Below are positions 9,463 to 19,500 of a stretch of DNA of 64,000 nt, in pieces (the stretch's first letter is position 1; every line of letters begins with the position of its first letter). The notes below the pieces were generated by a model. That model saw only the letters and a program-made list of their open reading frames with translations, was not told where the DNA came from and made no database searches. The DNA lies in NCBI GenBank assembly GCA_030066085.1, contig JASJCI010000015.1:1-64000 (forward strand). Reading direction: 5' to 3'. The stretch is from Gammaproteobacteria bacterium (GTDB lineage: Bacteria; Pseudomonadota; Gammaproteobacteria; GCA-001735895). Position numbers and translations under genes: made by a program.

Positions 9463-12400
9463 GCTCCAAGATCGTAATTCTGATCAGCCTGGTGCTGGTG
9501 GTTACCGCGACCAGCATCATGTACTTCACCCAGCGGGACGTGGGTAAAACCATGTTCGACGCGCAGCAGAAATCGGCGCGTAACGTGCTCGAGCTCGTGC
9601 GTCTCAATATACGGGGTGGCTACAACCGCCTGATCGCGGACAAGATCGATATTCTCAACCGGATGAAGGCCGATTTGAAGTACATCGGTCACATCAATCG
9701 TTCCGTGATCGAGGAATTTCAACAGCTCGCAAGTCAGCAGGGCGCCGGCAATACCATCGCCAAGCAGCGTGCGCTGAAATGGTTGTCCAAGGGCAGCTAC
9801 GAACAGGTCGATGTTTTCGTCTTCAACACCGGCGGCAGGATTCTCGGCTTTTCCAATGCCAACAATACGTTCGAGGATTTTGCCTCGGTATACGACATCA
9901 AGAGCCGCAAGCTGGTGGAAGTGATGAACAGTCAGAACCTCGGCGAAGAAGGCGACATGGCGGTGTTTCACTGGCAGGCCGACGAGCAGAAGTCGGTGAA
10001 GAAGCTGGCCTATTTTATACCGGTGCCGGAGTGGGGATGGACAATCGCGGTAGCCATCGACTTCGACAATATCGAGGCCGAAAGCGAGCGCGTGCTGGAA
10101 AACATCATCAAGCTGCTGGAAAAAACCTTCAGCAAGATCAAGATCGCAAGTACCGGCTATGCTTTTCTGTTCACCGGTGACGGCGAAATCCTGATTGCAC
10201 CTCCGGGTGTCGAAGCGGCCGAAATGAGCACCGTGCTCAATTCCAGTACCGGCAATGCGCTGATCGGTGATCTCAAGAATGCCTACATGGACGAGGTCGA
10301 ATCGATACGTTTCCCGGATCCCTACAGCGATAACTACGAATTACTCGAGGCCCACGTCAGCTATTTCAAGGCTTTCGACTGGTATTTTGCGGTGGTCGTG
10401 CCGGTGGTCGAGATCGAGGCTCCCGGCAAGGCGATGCTGCAGCGGCAGATGCTCGTCATCGGTCTGATCTTCCTGGTCAGTACGGTCTTCACCTTCGTCT
10501 TCGTGTCGAAGATTTCACGCCCGCTCAAGGTGCTCAGCGAATACGCCAAGCAGTTGCCGAAGGTGGATTTCACGCGCGAGTCCAAGTCCACCGACCAGAT
10601 CGCGAAACTGCCGCTGAAGTATACCGACGAAGTCGGTCGCCTCGCGCATTCCTTCGTCTTCATGGAAAAAGAGCTGAAGAAAAATATCACGGCCGCGATC
10701 GAATCCACCGCCGCCAAGGAGCGACTCGAGCGCGAGGCCGCGGAAGAAGCCAGTCGGGCCAAGGGTGCGTTTCTCGCCAACATGAGCCACGAAATTCGAA
10801 CCCCGATCAACGGCATGCTGGGCATGCTCGAACTGTTGACCCATACCGATCTCAACAGCCGCCAGAAAGACTTCGTCATGACCCTGCGCGAGTCCGGCAA
10901 CAGCCTGTTGTCCATCATCAACAATATTCTCGATTTCTCCAAGATCGAGGCCTCCAGAATGGAGCTCGAGTCGACCCGTTTTCGGCCCGCCGAGATCCTG
11001 GAAAACACGGCCGCCATGTTTGCCGAGATGGCCCAGAACAAGGGCCTGGAACTGGTATGTACACCCGACGTCGAGCTGTTCGATACCTATATCGGCGATC
11101 CGTCGCGGGTACAGCAGATTATCACCAACCTGTGTGGTAACTCGATCAAGTTTACCGAAAAGGGTCACGTCGAAATGTCGGCCAATATCGTCGGTCGGGA
11201 AGACGGTCGCGTGCTGGTCAAGGTTGTCATACGCGATACCGGCATCGGTCTCGAGCAGGACGTGCAGGAGCATATCTTCGACTCGTTTTCCCAGGCCGAC
11301 AGTTCGACCACACGACGCTACGGCGGTACCGGGCTCGGGCTGTCGATCTGTAAACACCTGGTCGAACTGATGGGCGGTGAAATTGGCGTCGACAGCAAAC
11401 AGGGCAAGGGTTCGGCATTCTGGTTCACGATGCCGCTCGATCCTGTCGCCGGCGCGGCTGCCGACGAAGAGGAGCACGAGACAGGAGCGGAGGCGCCGTC
11501 ACAAGCGCAAAAACTGCTGCTGGTCACCGACTCGACCGTGCTCGGCGCCAGCTTTGCCAGGCGGATCACCTCCGAACAGTCGCTGGCGCCGGAGATAATC
11601 GCGTTTGCCGAGGTCGATAATTTCATTCACCAGCAACGCTCGCTGGCAAACGATTTCGACATCATCGTCTGCGACCTCGATGCCGATCGCGATCCGCGGC
11701 AAATGACCGAGCTGCTGGATAATCTCTGCCGTCATTCCGGCAGCGAAGCGGTGCGCAGCGGGCTGCTGATTCAGCTCAAACAGAAGTTCGCCGACGTCGT
11801 GACGGCGCTGGATCGCGTGGACTTTGCCATTGCCAAGCCGGTGCCGCGAGTTGCCATCCGGCGCATGCTCGCCGGTGACGGTCATTTCTGGCTGGATCGC
11901 AGCAGTGACGATCACCTCGGCCAGGATAGCCTGGCGGATACGCGCATCGGCGCCCGCATCCTGGTTGCGGAGGATAATCCCGTGAACCAGAAGCTGGTGA
12001 CCGAGGTGCTGCGGATTTTCGGTTGCGAGCTGACCCTGGTCGAAAACGGCGAACAGGCCGTGCAGATGTTTGCCGAAAACAGTTACGACATGATCCTGAT
12101 GGATTGCCAGATGCCGGAAATGGACGGCTTCGAGGCGACCCGCAGAATTCGCGCGATGGAACGCGAGGCCGGGGTGTCGCGAGCGATCTCGATCGTGGCG
12201 CTGACCGCCAATGCACGCAAGGAAGATCGCGATCGTTGCCTGGCCTGCGGGATGGACGACTACCTGAGCAAACCTTTCACGATGGTGCAGCTGCGCGACA
12301 TGTTGTTCAAGTGGCACTTCCGGGTGGATATGTCTTCGGGCGTTGCACCGGTGACAGCGCAAACGGACGCGGAGACGGTCGCTGACAAGGCCAGCGCCGC

Positions 12401-12764
12401 AGATGATTCGCTGCTGGATATCGATACGCTCAATGGCATTCGTGCGCTGCAGAACCCGCAGGCGCCGGACATCCTGTGGAAACTGCTCGAAATCTATCTC
12501 GCCAATGCGCCTGAACTCATGCGCCAGCTGGACGCGGCGATCGAGGATGGTAACTCCGAATCGATTCGCGAGTATGCGCACAGCCTCAAGTCGGCCAGCG
12601 GCAACATCGGCGCGCGCAAGATATTCGAACTCAGCGCGGAAATCGAAAACAGGGCGCGCGACGGCAAGCTCGACGGCGTGGCCGGGATGTTCGAGCAAGT
12701 CGAACAGTTCTTTCCGCCGACCTGCCGGTTGCTGGAACGGGAAGTTCAGCGCCCCGCGGCCTGA
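9435..12764 (+). CDS. Hybrid sensor histidine kinase (dCache-HAMP-HisKA-HATPase-REC-REC-HPt)
   Basis: Membrane sensor starting a phosphorelay; 1,109 residues from ATG 9435, behind a G-rich ribosome site. TM1 is about residues 12-31. A large periplasmic double-Cache-like region follows (about 32-335), then TM2 (about 340-358) and a HAMP-like linker. HisKA carries His452 (MSHEIRTP) and HATPase covers about 565-680 (DTGIGL, GGTGLGL). Next come a degenerate receiver (about 690-815), a canonical receiver (about 840-960; Asp890 in [14 protein letters not shown]) and a C-terminal HPt with His1049 ([12 protein letters not shown]). The HPt could pass phosphate to the two REC-GGDEF-EAL proteins encoded just upstream. 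The two orphan binding proteins downstream are possible ligand-presenting partners. Confidence 0.93.
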   Translation: MALKLFSSISSKIVILISLVLVVTATSIMYFTQRDVGKTMFDAQQKSARNVLELVRLNIRGGYNRLIADKIDILNRMKADLKYIGHINRSVIEEFQQLASQQGAGNTIAKQRALKWLSKGSYEQVDVFVFNTGGRILGFSNANNTFEDFASVYDIKSRKLVEVMNSQNLGEEGDMAVFHWQADEQKSVKKLAYFIPVPEWGWTIAVAIDFDNIEAESERVLENIIKLLEKTFSKIKIASTGYAFLFTGDGEILIAPPGVEAAEMSTVLNSSTGNALIGDLKNAYMDEVESIRFPDPYSDNYELLEAHVSYFKAFDWYFAVVVPVVEIEAPGKAMLQRQMLVIGLIFLVSTVFTFVFVSKISRPLKVLSEYAKQLPKVDFTRESKSTDQIAKLPLKYTDEVGRLAHSFVFMEKELKKNITAAIESTAAKERLEREAAEEASRAKGAFLANMSHEIRTPINGMLGMLELLTHTDLNSRQKDFVMTLRESGNSLLSIINNILDFSKIEASRMELESTRFRPAEILENTAAMFAEMAQNKGLELVCTPDVELFDTYIGDPSRVQQIITNLCGNSIKFTEKGHVEMSANIVGREDGRVLVKVVIRDTGIGLEQDVQEHIFDSFSQADSSTTRRYGGTGLGLSICKHLVELMGGEIGVDSKQGKGSAFWFTMPLDPVAGAAADEEEHETGAEAPSQAQKLLLVTDSTVLGASFARRITSEQSLAPEIIAFAEVDNFIHQQRSLANDFDIIVCDLDADRDPRQMTELLDNLCRHSGSEAVRSGLLIQLKQKFADVVTALDRVDFAIAKPVPRVAIRRMLAGDGHFWLDRSSDDHLGQDSLADTRIGARILVAEDNPVNQKLVTEVLRIFGCELTLVENGEQAVQMFAENSYDMILMDCQMPEMDGFEATRRIRAMEREAGVSRAISIVALTANARKEDRDRCLACGMDDYLSKPFTMVQLRDMLFKWHFRVDMSSGVAPVTAQTDAETVADKASAADDSLLDIDTLNGIRALQNPQAPDILWKLLEIYLANAPELMRQLDAAIEDGNSESIREYAHSLKSASGNIGARKIFELSAEIENRARDGKLDGVAGMFEQVEQFFPPTCRLLEREVQRPAA

Positions 12765-12799
12765 AGCGCGCGGGGAACCGGATTCGGGAATCGACGTTC

Positions 12800-13975
12800 A
12801 TGACCATCACCAATTTACGCGCGCTGAGAGATACCTTCGACGTCAGGATCGTCAAGGCGAGTTGTTTCGGTAACAACTTTCTGATTTACGACGCCACCGG
12901 CGAACCGCTGCTGGAAGAGCCGCAGTTCGCCGAGTTCGCGCGCCAGGTGACCGACCCCCAGTTCGGCATCGGCGCCGACAACTTCCTGGTTGTGCAGAAC
13001 TGTTCCGAGGTGGATCTGCTCGCGATCAACCAGGTGCACGGCTACTGGAAGAAATTACCCGCCGCGCGCGCCGATTACATTTTTCGCATGTTCGAACCGG
13101 ACGGTGCGGAGGCCCTGTGCTGCGGCAACGGCCTGATGTGTATCGCCAACTACCTCGCCGAAAAACTGGGCGAGGAAAGCGCCAGTGTCATGACCGAGAT
13201 ACCGCTGGCGCGGGTCAATCAGACCAGCATCGGTTATACCCGTGGCAAATCCTACGGCTGGGTCAACCTGGGCCTGCCGCGGCGCTTTCCGGCCGAGATC
13301 GGGATCGGTAGCGCCGCCGGCAGCTCCGTCGGTGAGATCCAGACCATCGGCGATTTACGCATCGGCTTTCGCAACCACGACTTGCACCCCTATTCGACCG
13401 CAACCGAACTGGCACTGAACGGATACCTGACCTTTACCGGTGAACCGCACCTGGTGTTGCTGCTGGACGACGAAGACGATCCGATCGCAGCCTTCGCCGA
13501 CGCCATATTTGCCCAGCATGACGATGGCCAGGGCGCCGGACCGTTGCTGCAGCGCCGCAGTGGCTTCGGTACCTGGCTGGTCGACCACATCGGCCATTAT
13601 CTGAATACGCATTATCGCGAGCTTTTCCCGGCCGGCATCAATGTCAATTTTGCCCGCCGGCAGCGTTATGGCGACGCGATCGAGTACCGCTGTTACGAGC
13701 GCGGGATATTCCGGGAGACGCTGGCCTGCGGCACCGGCGCCGTGGCGGTGGCTTTCATCATTGATCACTTCCGCGACCTGGCGGGCGCGGGCATCAGGAT
13801 TCTGCCGCATCGCTGTCGCTGGTACCGGCCGGACGCGACCATGGCCGTGCGTCGCGATCGCGACGGCTGGGTGCTGGAAGGTCAGCCGGATATCGTCGCC
13901 GAAATCGATTTCCGCTTCGAGCTGCCGGTCGGCAAGGCCGAGTCCGCCGGCGCACGCAGGGTTGGTCAGCGCTGA
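12800..13975 (+). CDS. Oversized diaminopimelate-epimerase-like (DapF family) protein
   Basis: 391 residues from ATG 12800, against about 275 for housekeeping DapF. Both catalytic cysteine motifs of the PLP-independent epimerase fold are visible: CCGNG with Cys108 and ACGTGA with Cys310. The N-terminal FGNNFLIYD and RMFEPDGAEA blocks also match the family. The extra length lies mainly between about residues 150 and 260. Its place in a signalling/transport operon, not a lysine or peptidoglycan cluster, suggests an amino-acid-like substrate other than diaminopimelate; that is inference. Gaps to its neighbours are 35 and 39 bp, consistent with one transcript. Confidence 0.75.
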   Translation: MTITNLRALRDTFDVRIVKASCFGNNFLIYDATGEPLLEEPQFAEFARQVTDPQFGIGADNFLVVQNCSEVDLLAINQVHGYWKKLPAARADYIFRMFEPDGAEALCCGNGLMCIANYLAEKLGEESASVMTEIPLARVNQTSIGYTRGKSYGWVNLGLPRRFPAEIGIGSAAGSSVGEIQTIGDLRIGFRNHDLHPYSTATELALNGYLTFTGEPHLVLLLDDEDDPIAAFADAIFAQHDDGQGAGPLLQRRSGFGTWLVDHIGHYLNTHYRELFPAGINVNFARRQRYGDAIEYRCYERGIFRETLACGTGAVAVAFIIDHFRDLAGAGIRILPHRCRWYRPDATMAVRRDRDGWVLEGQPDIVAEIDFRFELPVGKAESAGARRVGQR

Positions 13976-14014
13976 GCGCTGCTGCCAGATCGACAACCGG
14001 TTGCGATAGCGGAA

Positions 14015-16495
14015 ATGAGACTCAAACTGATCATCGGTTCGGCGGCATTGCTGGCCATTGCGTTTGCGGTCAATACCGCTTTTTTGCACGCGGCGCTGAC
14101 CGACGGCTACCAGGTTTCCGAAATCAAACGCCACCTGCTGTCGACCCGCACTGCCCGGGATTCCATCGAGCGCGTGCTCGGTAACAACAGGCGCCTGTCG
14201 GTGGCCGACATGCGCGCCATTCTGAACCGCGAGAAACAGGCGGTTAATCGGCACTGGGCGCGCACGCAACATCCGCAGCTGGATCATCGCGAACCGCAGA
14301 CACTCGACCTGGTCAATCTGTTCGTCGTGCTCAAAAGCGGTTCCAAGCTGGTGACGACCTCGACCGATAAAGCCGACCGCGCCACACCGGAAGAACTGGT
14401 TACCCAGATCCGCGAAATCTCGGATGGCCGGGCGCTGGCCGGACTGGGTTTTGTCGAGGATCATACCAGCTACTATCTGCCTTACCTGCTCTACGACGAG
14501 CAGGGGCGCTGGTTCCTCAGTCTCGTGTTTCAGTTCGAAAAGGATGCCCTGCGTTACTCGGTATCGCCGCACCTGGTAGTGCATTACCTGCCGACCATCA
14601 TCATCGCGCTGTTCAGCGCCTGCGGCATACTCTGGCTCAACAGCAAGCTGGTCACCGATCGCAACAGCATGCGCAAAAAGGACTTCGTGGTCGACTTCGT
14701 GCTCATCATGCTGGTTTCGCTGGCCTGTTCACTGCTTACCAATACCGTCATCTTCGAGCGCAACATTCTCGACCTTTCGGTGCAGACCGCGCGTGCAACC
14801 GGCGACGATATCTCGGCCGGGTTTCGCCAGCGCCTGGCGCAGCGCAGCCAGACCGATCCGTCTCTCCCCCGACAGTCGGGCTTTACCGAATTTTTCGGTC
14901 GCTTCGACAATTTCGAGGCGATCACGCTGGTGGATGACCGGCAAAACACCATCTTCAGATACCAGCCGGAACGTGACGGGACCTCCGCGGCGGAAAACCT
15001 GTTGCAGTCGCTGGTCATCGGCCATCTGCCCGAAGGCAAGTTCGAGGTATCGCAGGAACTCGATGGCATCAAGCGCAAAAACGGTTCGAGCCTGAACGCG
15101 CTGATTCGAATTTCGCGCGACGATATTTATCGCAACTCGCTGGCCATGCTGATCAACGGCTTGACCATGCTGTTTCTGACCGTGCTGGTCATTATCGAAT
15201 GCCTGTTTCTCTACCTGCATCTGCTGGGCAAACGAAAATCGATCAAGGCTAGCGCGCCTCGACACGAGCTCGGCTTCGTGCGGCCCGCGATGTTCATGTT
15301 CCTGTTTGCGATCGACCTGTCGATGTCTTTCCTGCCGCTGCACATGCAGCGGTTCGATTCGGAACTGTTCGGTCTCTCGCAGGATATCGTTTCAGGCCTG
15401 CCGATCTCGGCCGAGTTTCTCTGCGTCGGTATTTTCCTGCTGATCGCCGGTGTCTGGATGGATCGTCGCGGCTGGCACGAACCGTTTTTCATCGGCCTGG
15501 TCATCGTCGGGGCCGGCACCCTGTGCTCCTGGATTACCACCGATGCGCTGCTCTTCATCCTGTCGCGCGCGCTGGTCGGTGTGGGCTACGGACTGACGCT
15601 GATGTCGGCCCAGGGCCTGGTCATTCGTTACAGCGGCAGCAACGGGCGCGCGCGCGGATTTGCCAGCCTGTTCGCGGGTCTCTACTCCGGCAGTATCTGC
15701 GGCGCCGCGGCGGGTGCAATCCTGGCCGAGCGACTCGGTTACGGCAAGGTGTTCCTCATCGGCGCGGTAATCGTGCTGGTGCTGATCGCGTTCTCGTGGC
15801 GATTCCTGCATTCGGCGATCGATCGCGACCTGGTACCGAAGAAGGCGGAAAAATCGGGCGAGGGTATCAAGCTGGGGCCGCTGCTCAGGTTCATCGGCAA
15901 CCCGGTGTTCATCGCGCTGAATCTTTTGAGCAGCCTGCCGGCTTCCATCGCCGTGGCGGGTTTCCTGCATTTCTTTACCCCGGTCTATCTCGACCAGATC
16001 GGCGTGCGCGATTCGACCATCGGCCAGGTGCTGATTCTGTACGGTATTTGCCTTATTTATTTCGGTCCGCCGATCGGGCGCATGATTGATCGCTCGCTCA
16101 GCAAAAAGTATTTCATGCTGGTCGGCGGTGTCCTGGGCGGTCTCGCGTTTGCCACCTTCAATACCGATTTCGGCATTGCCTCGATGATTATCTCGGTTTT
16201 CCTGCTGGGCCTGTCGAGCAGCTTCGTATTGTCGTCGCAAAGCACGATCGTGCTCGAGCTGAAGGAATCTCGCGCGCTCGGCGAGGGCACGGCGCTGGGA
16301 ATTTTCCGTTCGATCTCGCGTATCGGCCAGGTCGTCGGGCCGATCATTTTTGGCTGGGTCATGCTGTCGGGCGACCTGACCGACATTATCAACTATTTCG
16401 GTTATGCCTACATCGGCGCGATGCTGGTGCTGGCCGTTTTCGTGATCAACCACCCCGGGAAAAGGGATGAATCCGAACTTGCGCTTCAAACCTGA
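14015..16495 (+). CDS. MFS transporter fused to two extracytoplasmic sensor-like modules
   Basis: 826 residues from ATG 14015. The first 400 residues are not transporter-like: TM1 (about 5-27), an extracytoplasmic Cache-like region (about 28-188), TM2 (about 191-210), TM3 (about 226-247), a second extracytoplasmic region (about 248-372) and TM4 (about 378-400). From about residue 420 a 12-helix major-facilitator domain begins, with the motif-A-like GVWMDRRGW in the 2-3 loop and a second half starting near GPPIGRMIDRS. The arrangement suggests a transporter that senses its own substrate or a signal outside the membrane. Substrate and direction are unknown. The 3' end overlaps the next gene by 29 bp. 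Confidence 0.82.
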   Translation: MRLKLIIGSAALLAIAFAVNTAFLHAALTDGYQVSEIKRHLLSTRTARDSIERVLGNNRRLSVADMRAILNREKQAVNRHWARTQHPQLDHREPQTLDLVNLFVVLKSGSKLVTTSTDKADRATPEELVTQIREISDGRALAGLGFVEDHTSYYLPYLLYDEQGRWFLSLVFQFEKDALRYSVSPHLVVHYLPTIIIALFSACGILWLNSKLVTDRNSMRKKDFVVDFVLIMLVSLACSLLTNTVIFERNILDLSVQTARATGDDISAGFRQRLAQRSQTDPSLPRQSGFTEFFGRFDNFEAITLVDDRQNTIFRYQPERDGTSAAENLLQSLVIGHLPEGKFEVSQELDGIKRKNGSSLNALIRISRDDIYRNSLAMLINGLTMLFLTVLVIIECLFLYLHLLGKRKSIKASAPRHELGFVRPAMFMFLFAIDLSMSFLPLHMQRFDSELFGLSQDIVSGLPISAEFLCVGIFLLIAGVWMDRRGWHEPFFIGLVIVGAGTLCSWITTDALLFILSRALVGVGYGLTLMSAQGLVIRYSGSNGRARGFASLFAGLYSGSICGAAAGAILAERLGYGKVFLIGAVIVLVLIAFSWRFLHSAIDRDLVPKKAEKSGEGIKLGPLLRFIGNPVFIALNLLSSLPASIAVAGFLHFFTPVYLDQIGVRDSTIGQVLILYGICLIYFGPPIGRMIDRSLSKKYFMLVGGVLGGLAFATFNTDFGIASMIISVFLLGLSSSFVLSSQSTIVLELKESRALGEGTALGIFRSISRIGQVVGPIIFGWVMLSGDLTDIINYFGYAYIGAMLVLAVFVINHPGKRDESELALQT

Positions 16496-18065
16496 CCGCG
16501 CGGACCCGCTGGCGGGCTACCTGGCAAGTATCCGAAGCCAGCTGCCGGCGGTCGATGCACTGATAACGCGCCACCAGGGCACGCGCCTCAGCCATTATGT
16601 CGGCGGCCTGGGCAAGCGGCGTCCACCGGCGCTGCAGTGTAAACGCGATTTTATCGCCGAAGTTGCGCGGCAGACGGCCGCTGCGCTGGGACCCTCGATC
16701 GGGGCCGCTATCGAGCAGGACTTGCTGGATACCCCGCAGGTTCTGACCGCGAATCACCATGGTATCGATACCTTTGCCCAGTCTACCCAGTCCAACCTGC
16801 TTTTTTCCCTGCGCCGGCGATCCGACGGTACGCCGATGAAAACCGTACCCGTACTCGCCTGCGGGAGCGTACCGCTGAATAACCTGACTTATCCCAGGGG
16901 CCTGCTGGTTTATGCCGGCGCGGACGAGGCCGGCATGTTGCGCTTGCCGATTTTTCCCGACAGCGCCAAGCGCAAACTCGTCAGCGTGGCCAGCGCCTTC
17001 AACGACGATATGCTGGACCGCACCGGTGCCAGGGCCGCGGGGCTGTCTCGACAGCGGCAGCTCAGCACACCGATGGCTGGCGCCGTCGATGTGCTGCTCG
17101 ACGATTTTCGCTCGTTGACGCGGGATTTCGAGCAATACGGCCGTCAGGCGACCGTGGCCAACAACCTGATCTGGCGCCGACTGTTCAGCGGTCGCTTCCA
17201 GCAATCGGAGCTGGTTTACATTGAACTCGAACGTGTGGCCAGCCGCTTGCTCGAGTTCGATCTGTTCGATCCCGGATCGATTTGTCATCAGCTGATGTTC
17301 GATCCGCAACTGCGTCGAAAACTGATCGAAAAACTGGATGGTCAGCGAGGTTGCTGGCAGCAGGAAGGCCTGGCGAGGCGCAACAGCGAAGCCGGAGAGG
17401 CCCGTGGCAACGGTGTCGCCATGGGTACGATGTTCTTCTGGGCGGTGGATGCAAAAAGCAGGCAGGTTCCGCTGCGCGTGGTCGAATGCGCGGCGGGTGG
17501 CGCCGAACTGCGCGGTGTTGATGACGCTGGCAACGAATGGTGCATTGCGTTGACACCCCAGTCGATTTTGCGCGAGTTGCAGCAGGGTCGACTGCTGCCG
17601 TCGATTTTTACCTCGTACCTCGTTATCGCGATCGCCCGGGGCGTAAGCTGTATCGGCGGCTATTACCAGGCCGATTACCTGCCGAACATGCAGGACGCGG
17701 TGCTGTCGGTGCTGGGTAACCTGACCTCGACGGCGCACAGGATCCGCGGGAACGCCGAGCCCGGGCCGGATTTATACCTGTCCGGTATGCAAACGATCGG
17801 CATCCGTGACGGGGAACGGATGCTGCCGGCCGGTCCGCTGGAAATGATCGCATGCGGCGGACTGGATGAAGATCAATATGCCCGGATTGGCGAAGTGACC
17901 GTATTTCAGTCGCATATCGCCTCCCTGTTCGACATGGTCATGGACGCTGCCCCCGGCGGTCACGATGCGCGCGGGGTGCAGGATGAAATCGCGAAACTCG
18001 TCTGCGCCAGCGTGGGCGAAAAAATCGTAACCATATCAATGGAATGGAAGCCGGTTTCCTGTTGA
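16467..18065 (+). CDS. Unrecognised 532-residue protein, possible enzyme of the epimerase/MFS cassette
   Basis: I do not recognise a family. The start at ATG 16467 overlaps the MFS gene by 29 bp, implying translational coupling. There is no signal peptide and no membrane segment, so it is probably cytosolic. Enzyme-like conserved-looking blocks include ANHHGIDTFAQSTQSN (about 92-107), VLACGSVPLNNLTYPRG (about 130-146) and IGGYYQADYLPNMQDAVL (about 395-412); the paired His and several Cys (CGS, ECAAGG, CIGGYY, ACGG) could bind a metal or substrate. Its constant partner appears to be the DapF-like protein, so processing of an amino-acid-derived molecule is one hypothesis. A hairpin follows its stop codon. 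Confidence 0.8.
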   Translation: MNPNLRFKPDRADPLAGYLASIRSQLPAVDALITRHQGTRLSHYVGGLGKRRPPALQCKRDFIAEVARQTAAALGPSIGAAIEQDLLDTPQVLTANHHGIDTFAQSTQSNLLFSLRRRSDGTPMKTVPVLACGSVPLNNLTYPRGLLVYAGADEAGMLRLPIFPDSAKRKLVSVASAFNDDMLDRTGARAAGLSRQRQLSTPMAGAVDVLLDDFRSLTRDFEQYGRQATVANNLIWRRLFSGRFQQSELVYIELERVASRLLEFDLFDPGSICHQLMFDPQLRRKLIEKLDGQRGCWQQEGLARRNSEAGEARGNGVAMGTMFFWAVDAKSRQVPLRVVECAAGGAELRGVDDAGNEWCIALTPQSILRELQQGRLLPSIFTSYLVIAIARGVSCIGGYYQADYLPNMQDAVLSVLGNLTSTAHRIRGNAEPGPDLYLSGMQTIGIRDGERMLPAGPLEMIACGGLDEDQYARIGEVTVFQSHIASLFDMVMDAAPGGHDARGVQDEIAKLVCASVGEKIVTISMEWKPVSC

Positions 18066-18072
18066 AACCGCG

Positions 18073-18092
18073 GGCGCCGGATTTCCGGCGCC
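18073..18092 (+). terminator. Strong hairpin closing the signalling/epimerase operon
   Basis: GGCGCCGG and CCGGCGCC form a perfect 8-bp stem with an ATTT loop, 8 bp after the stop codon at 18065. Only short T runs follow, so it may terminate weakly or stabilise the 3' end. Confidence 0.5.
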
Positions 18093-18172
18093 GGAGACTG
18101 TTTCCGGCGTTAGCAAGACACGTGAACCCGATCTCACCGATGCCAGAAAATCCGGATATATCAAGGGACTTG

Positions 18173-18181
18173 CCTATACTC
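18173..18181 (+). promoter_or_regulatory. CCTATACTC motif, likely -10 region before the first binding-protein gene
   Basis: TATACT at 18175-18180 is a good -10 hexamer, about 85 bp before ATG 18265. The flanks CCTATACTCAG-TTG closely match the copy at 4808 (CCTATACTCAGCTG). No good -35 box is seen. Confidence 0.5.
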
Positions 18182-18264
18182 AGTTGACTATTGCCGAAAG
18201 GCAGAAAGGTCCCGGGACGATTCGGGCGATCGCGAATAAAGCTGGTTTTTACAAGGGTTGCGCA

Positions 18265-19437
18265 ATGAAGCTTACATCGAAACTGAAAGTAGTGCTTTGC
18301 CTGAGTTTGGTATTGATCTGGCCGGTGGCCGGGTTTGCCGGGGACAAGACCTTCAAGGTCGATCCGATATCGAACGACGGCAAGAAGTGGCGCGTCGGCT
18401 ACTACGAGGGCGGCGCTTACATCAACTATCAGAAGCAGCTGACCGAGACGGTGAAAGGACTGATGTTGCTGGGCTGGCTGGAGACCGCCGAATTGCCGCA
18501 ACAAACCGGTGAGGCCACCGATACGCTGTGGAAATGGCTGGCTACCGAGGCGAAAAGCGATTACATCGAATTCGTCGAAGATGCTCACTACAGCGCGTTC
18601 TGGGAAAACGACAACCGCAGCAAGGTAGAGGACGAGATCGTTGCCCGCCTGAATCATGAAAAGGATATCGATTTGATGATCGCGATGGGCACCTGGGCCG
18701 GTAAAGGGCTGGCGAACTATCGCCATCGCGTCAACACTCTCGTGTTCTCGACCAGTAATCCAATCTCCTCCGGTATCATCAAGAGCGTCGAGGACTCGGG
18801 TTTCGATCACGTTCACGTGCGCGTGGATCCCAAGCGCAACGAGCGCCAGCTGCTGGTGTTTCATGAAATGATCGGCTTCCAGAAGCTCGGCGTGATTTAT
18901 GAAGACAGTATTGCCGGGCGCAGCTATGCGGCAATCGATACGATCGAAGCGCTGTCCGCTTCGCACAAGTTCGACGTTATCCGCTGCCACACCCAGAGTG
19001 ATACCAGCGATACGGAATCAGCGGAGCAGGGCGTGATCAACTGTTTCAACAAGCTGGTCGAGGAAGCTGACGCGATTTACGTTACCCAGCAGGGCGGTGT
19101 CAACAGCCGCAGTATTCCGACCCTGGTCGAAATTGCCAACCAGCACAAGATCCCCACCTTTTCGCAGTCGGGTGCGAGAGAAGTTCGCTACGGCATCCTG
19201 GCCAGCCTGTCACGTGCGGGATACAAGTACGTCGGCCGCTTTCATGCCGAAACCATCGCCAAGGTGTTCAACGGCGCCCTGCCCAACGAGCTGAATCAGC
19301 TGTTCGAGGAGCCGCCCAAGATCGCGCTCAACCTGAAAACCGCGGAAATCATCGGTTTCGACCCGCCGATCGTTCTGTTGGGTGCGACGGACGAGTTCTT
19401 CGAAGAGATTATCGTGGCCGCGCAAAAGTCTCAGTGA
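18265..19437 (+). CDS. Periplasmic ABC-type substrate-binding protein (ABC_sub_bind-like), orphan, copy 1
   Basis: 390 residues from ATG 18265. A clear signal peptide (about residues 1-25, hydrophobic core VVLCLSLVLIWPVAGFAG) predicts export. The fold signature is of the TrpX/PF04392 group of binding proteins: an early GYYEGG, IDLMIAMGTWAGK, the hinge-region KLGVIYEDS, and DAIYVTQQGGVNSRSIP. No permease or ATPase gene is adjacent, so a sensory role with the upstream Cache-domain kinase or sensor-MFS protein is plausible. It is followed after 63 bp by a paralogue. Its own promoter (18175) separates it from the signalling operon. Confidence 0.85.
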   Translation: MKLTSKLKVVLCLSLVLIWPVAGFAGDKTFKVDPISNDGKKWRVGYYEGGAYINYQKQLTETVKGLMLLGWLETAELPQQTGEATDTLWKWLATEAKSDYIEFVEDAHYSAFWENDNRSKVEDEIVARLNHEKDIDLMIAMGTWAGKGLANYRHRVNTLVFSTSNPISSGIIKSVEDSGFDHVHVRVDPKRNERQLLVFHEMIGFQKLGVIYEDSIAGRSYAAIDTIEALSASHKFDVIRCHTQSDTSDTESAEQGVINCFNKLVEEADAIYVTQQGGVNSRSIPTLVEIANQHKIPTFSQSGAREVRYGILASLSRAGYKYVGRFHAETIAKVFNGALPNELNQLFEEPPKIALNLKTAEIIGFDPPIVLLGATDEFFEEIIVAAQKSQ

Positions 19438-19441
19438 AACA

Positions 19442-19456
19442 CCGGCGTTGCGCCGG
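19442..19456 (+). other. Intergenic hairpin between tandem binding-protein genes
   Basis: CCGGCG-TTG-CGCCGG, a perfect 6-bp stem, starts 4 bp after the stop at 19437. No T-tract follows, so it more likely protects the upstream mRNA or sets relative expression than terminates. Confidence 0.4.
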
Positions 19457-19500
19457 ACCAGGGAATTAAATTGACTTAGCCTTTCGAACAGGACATCAGG

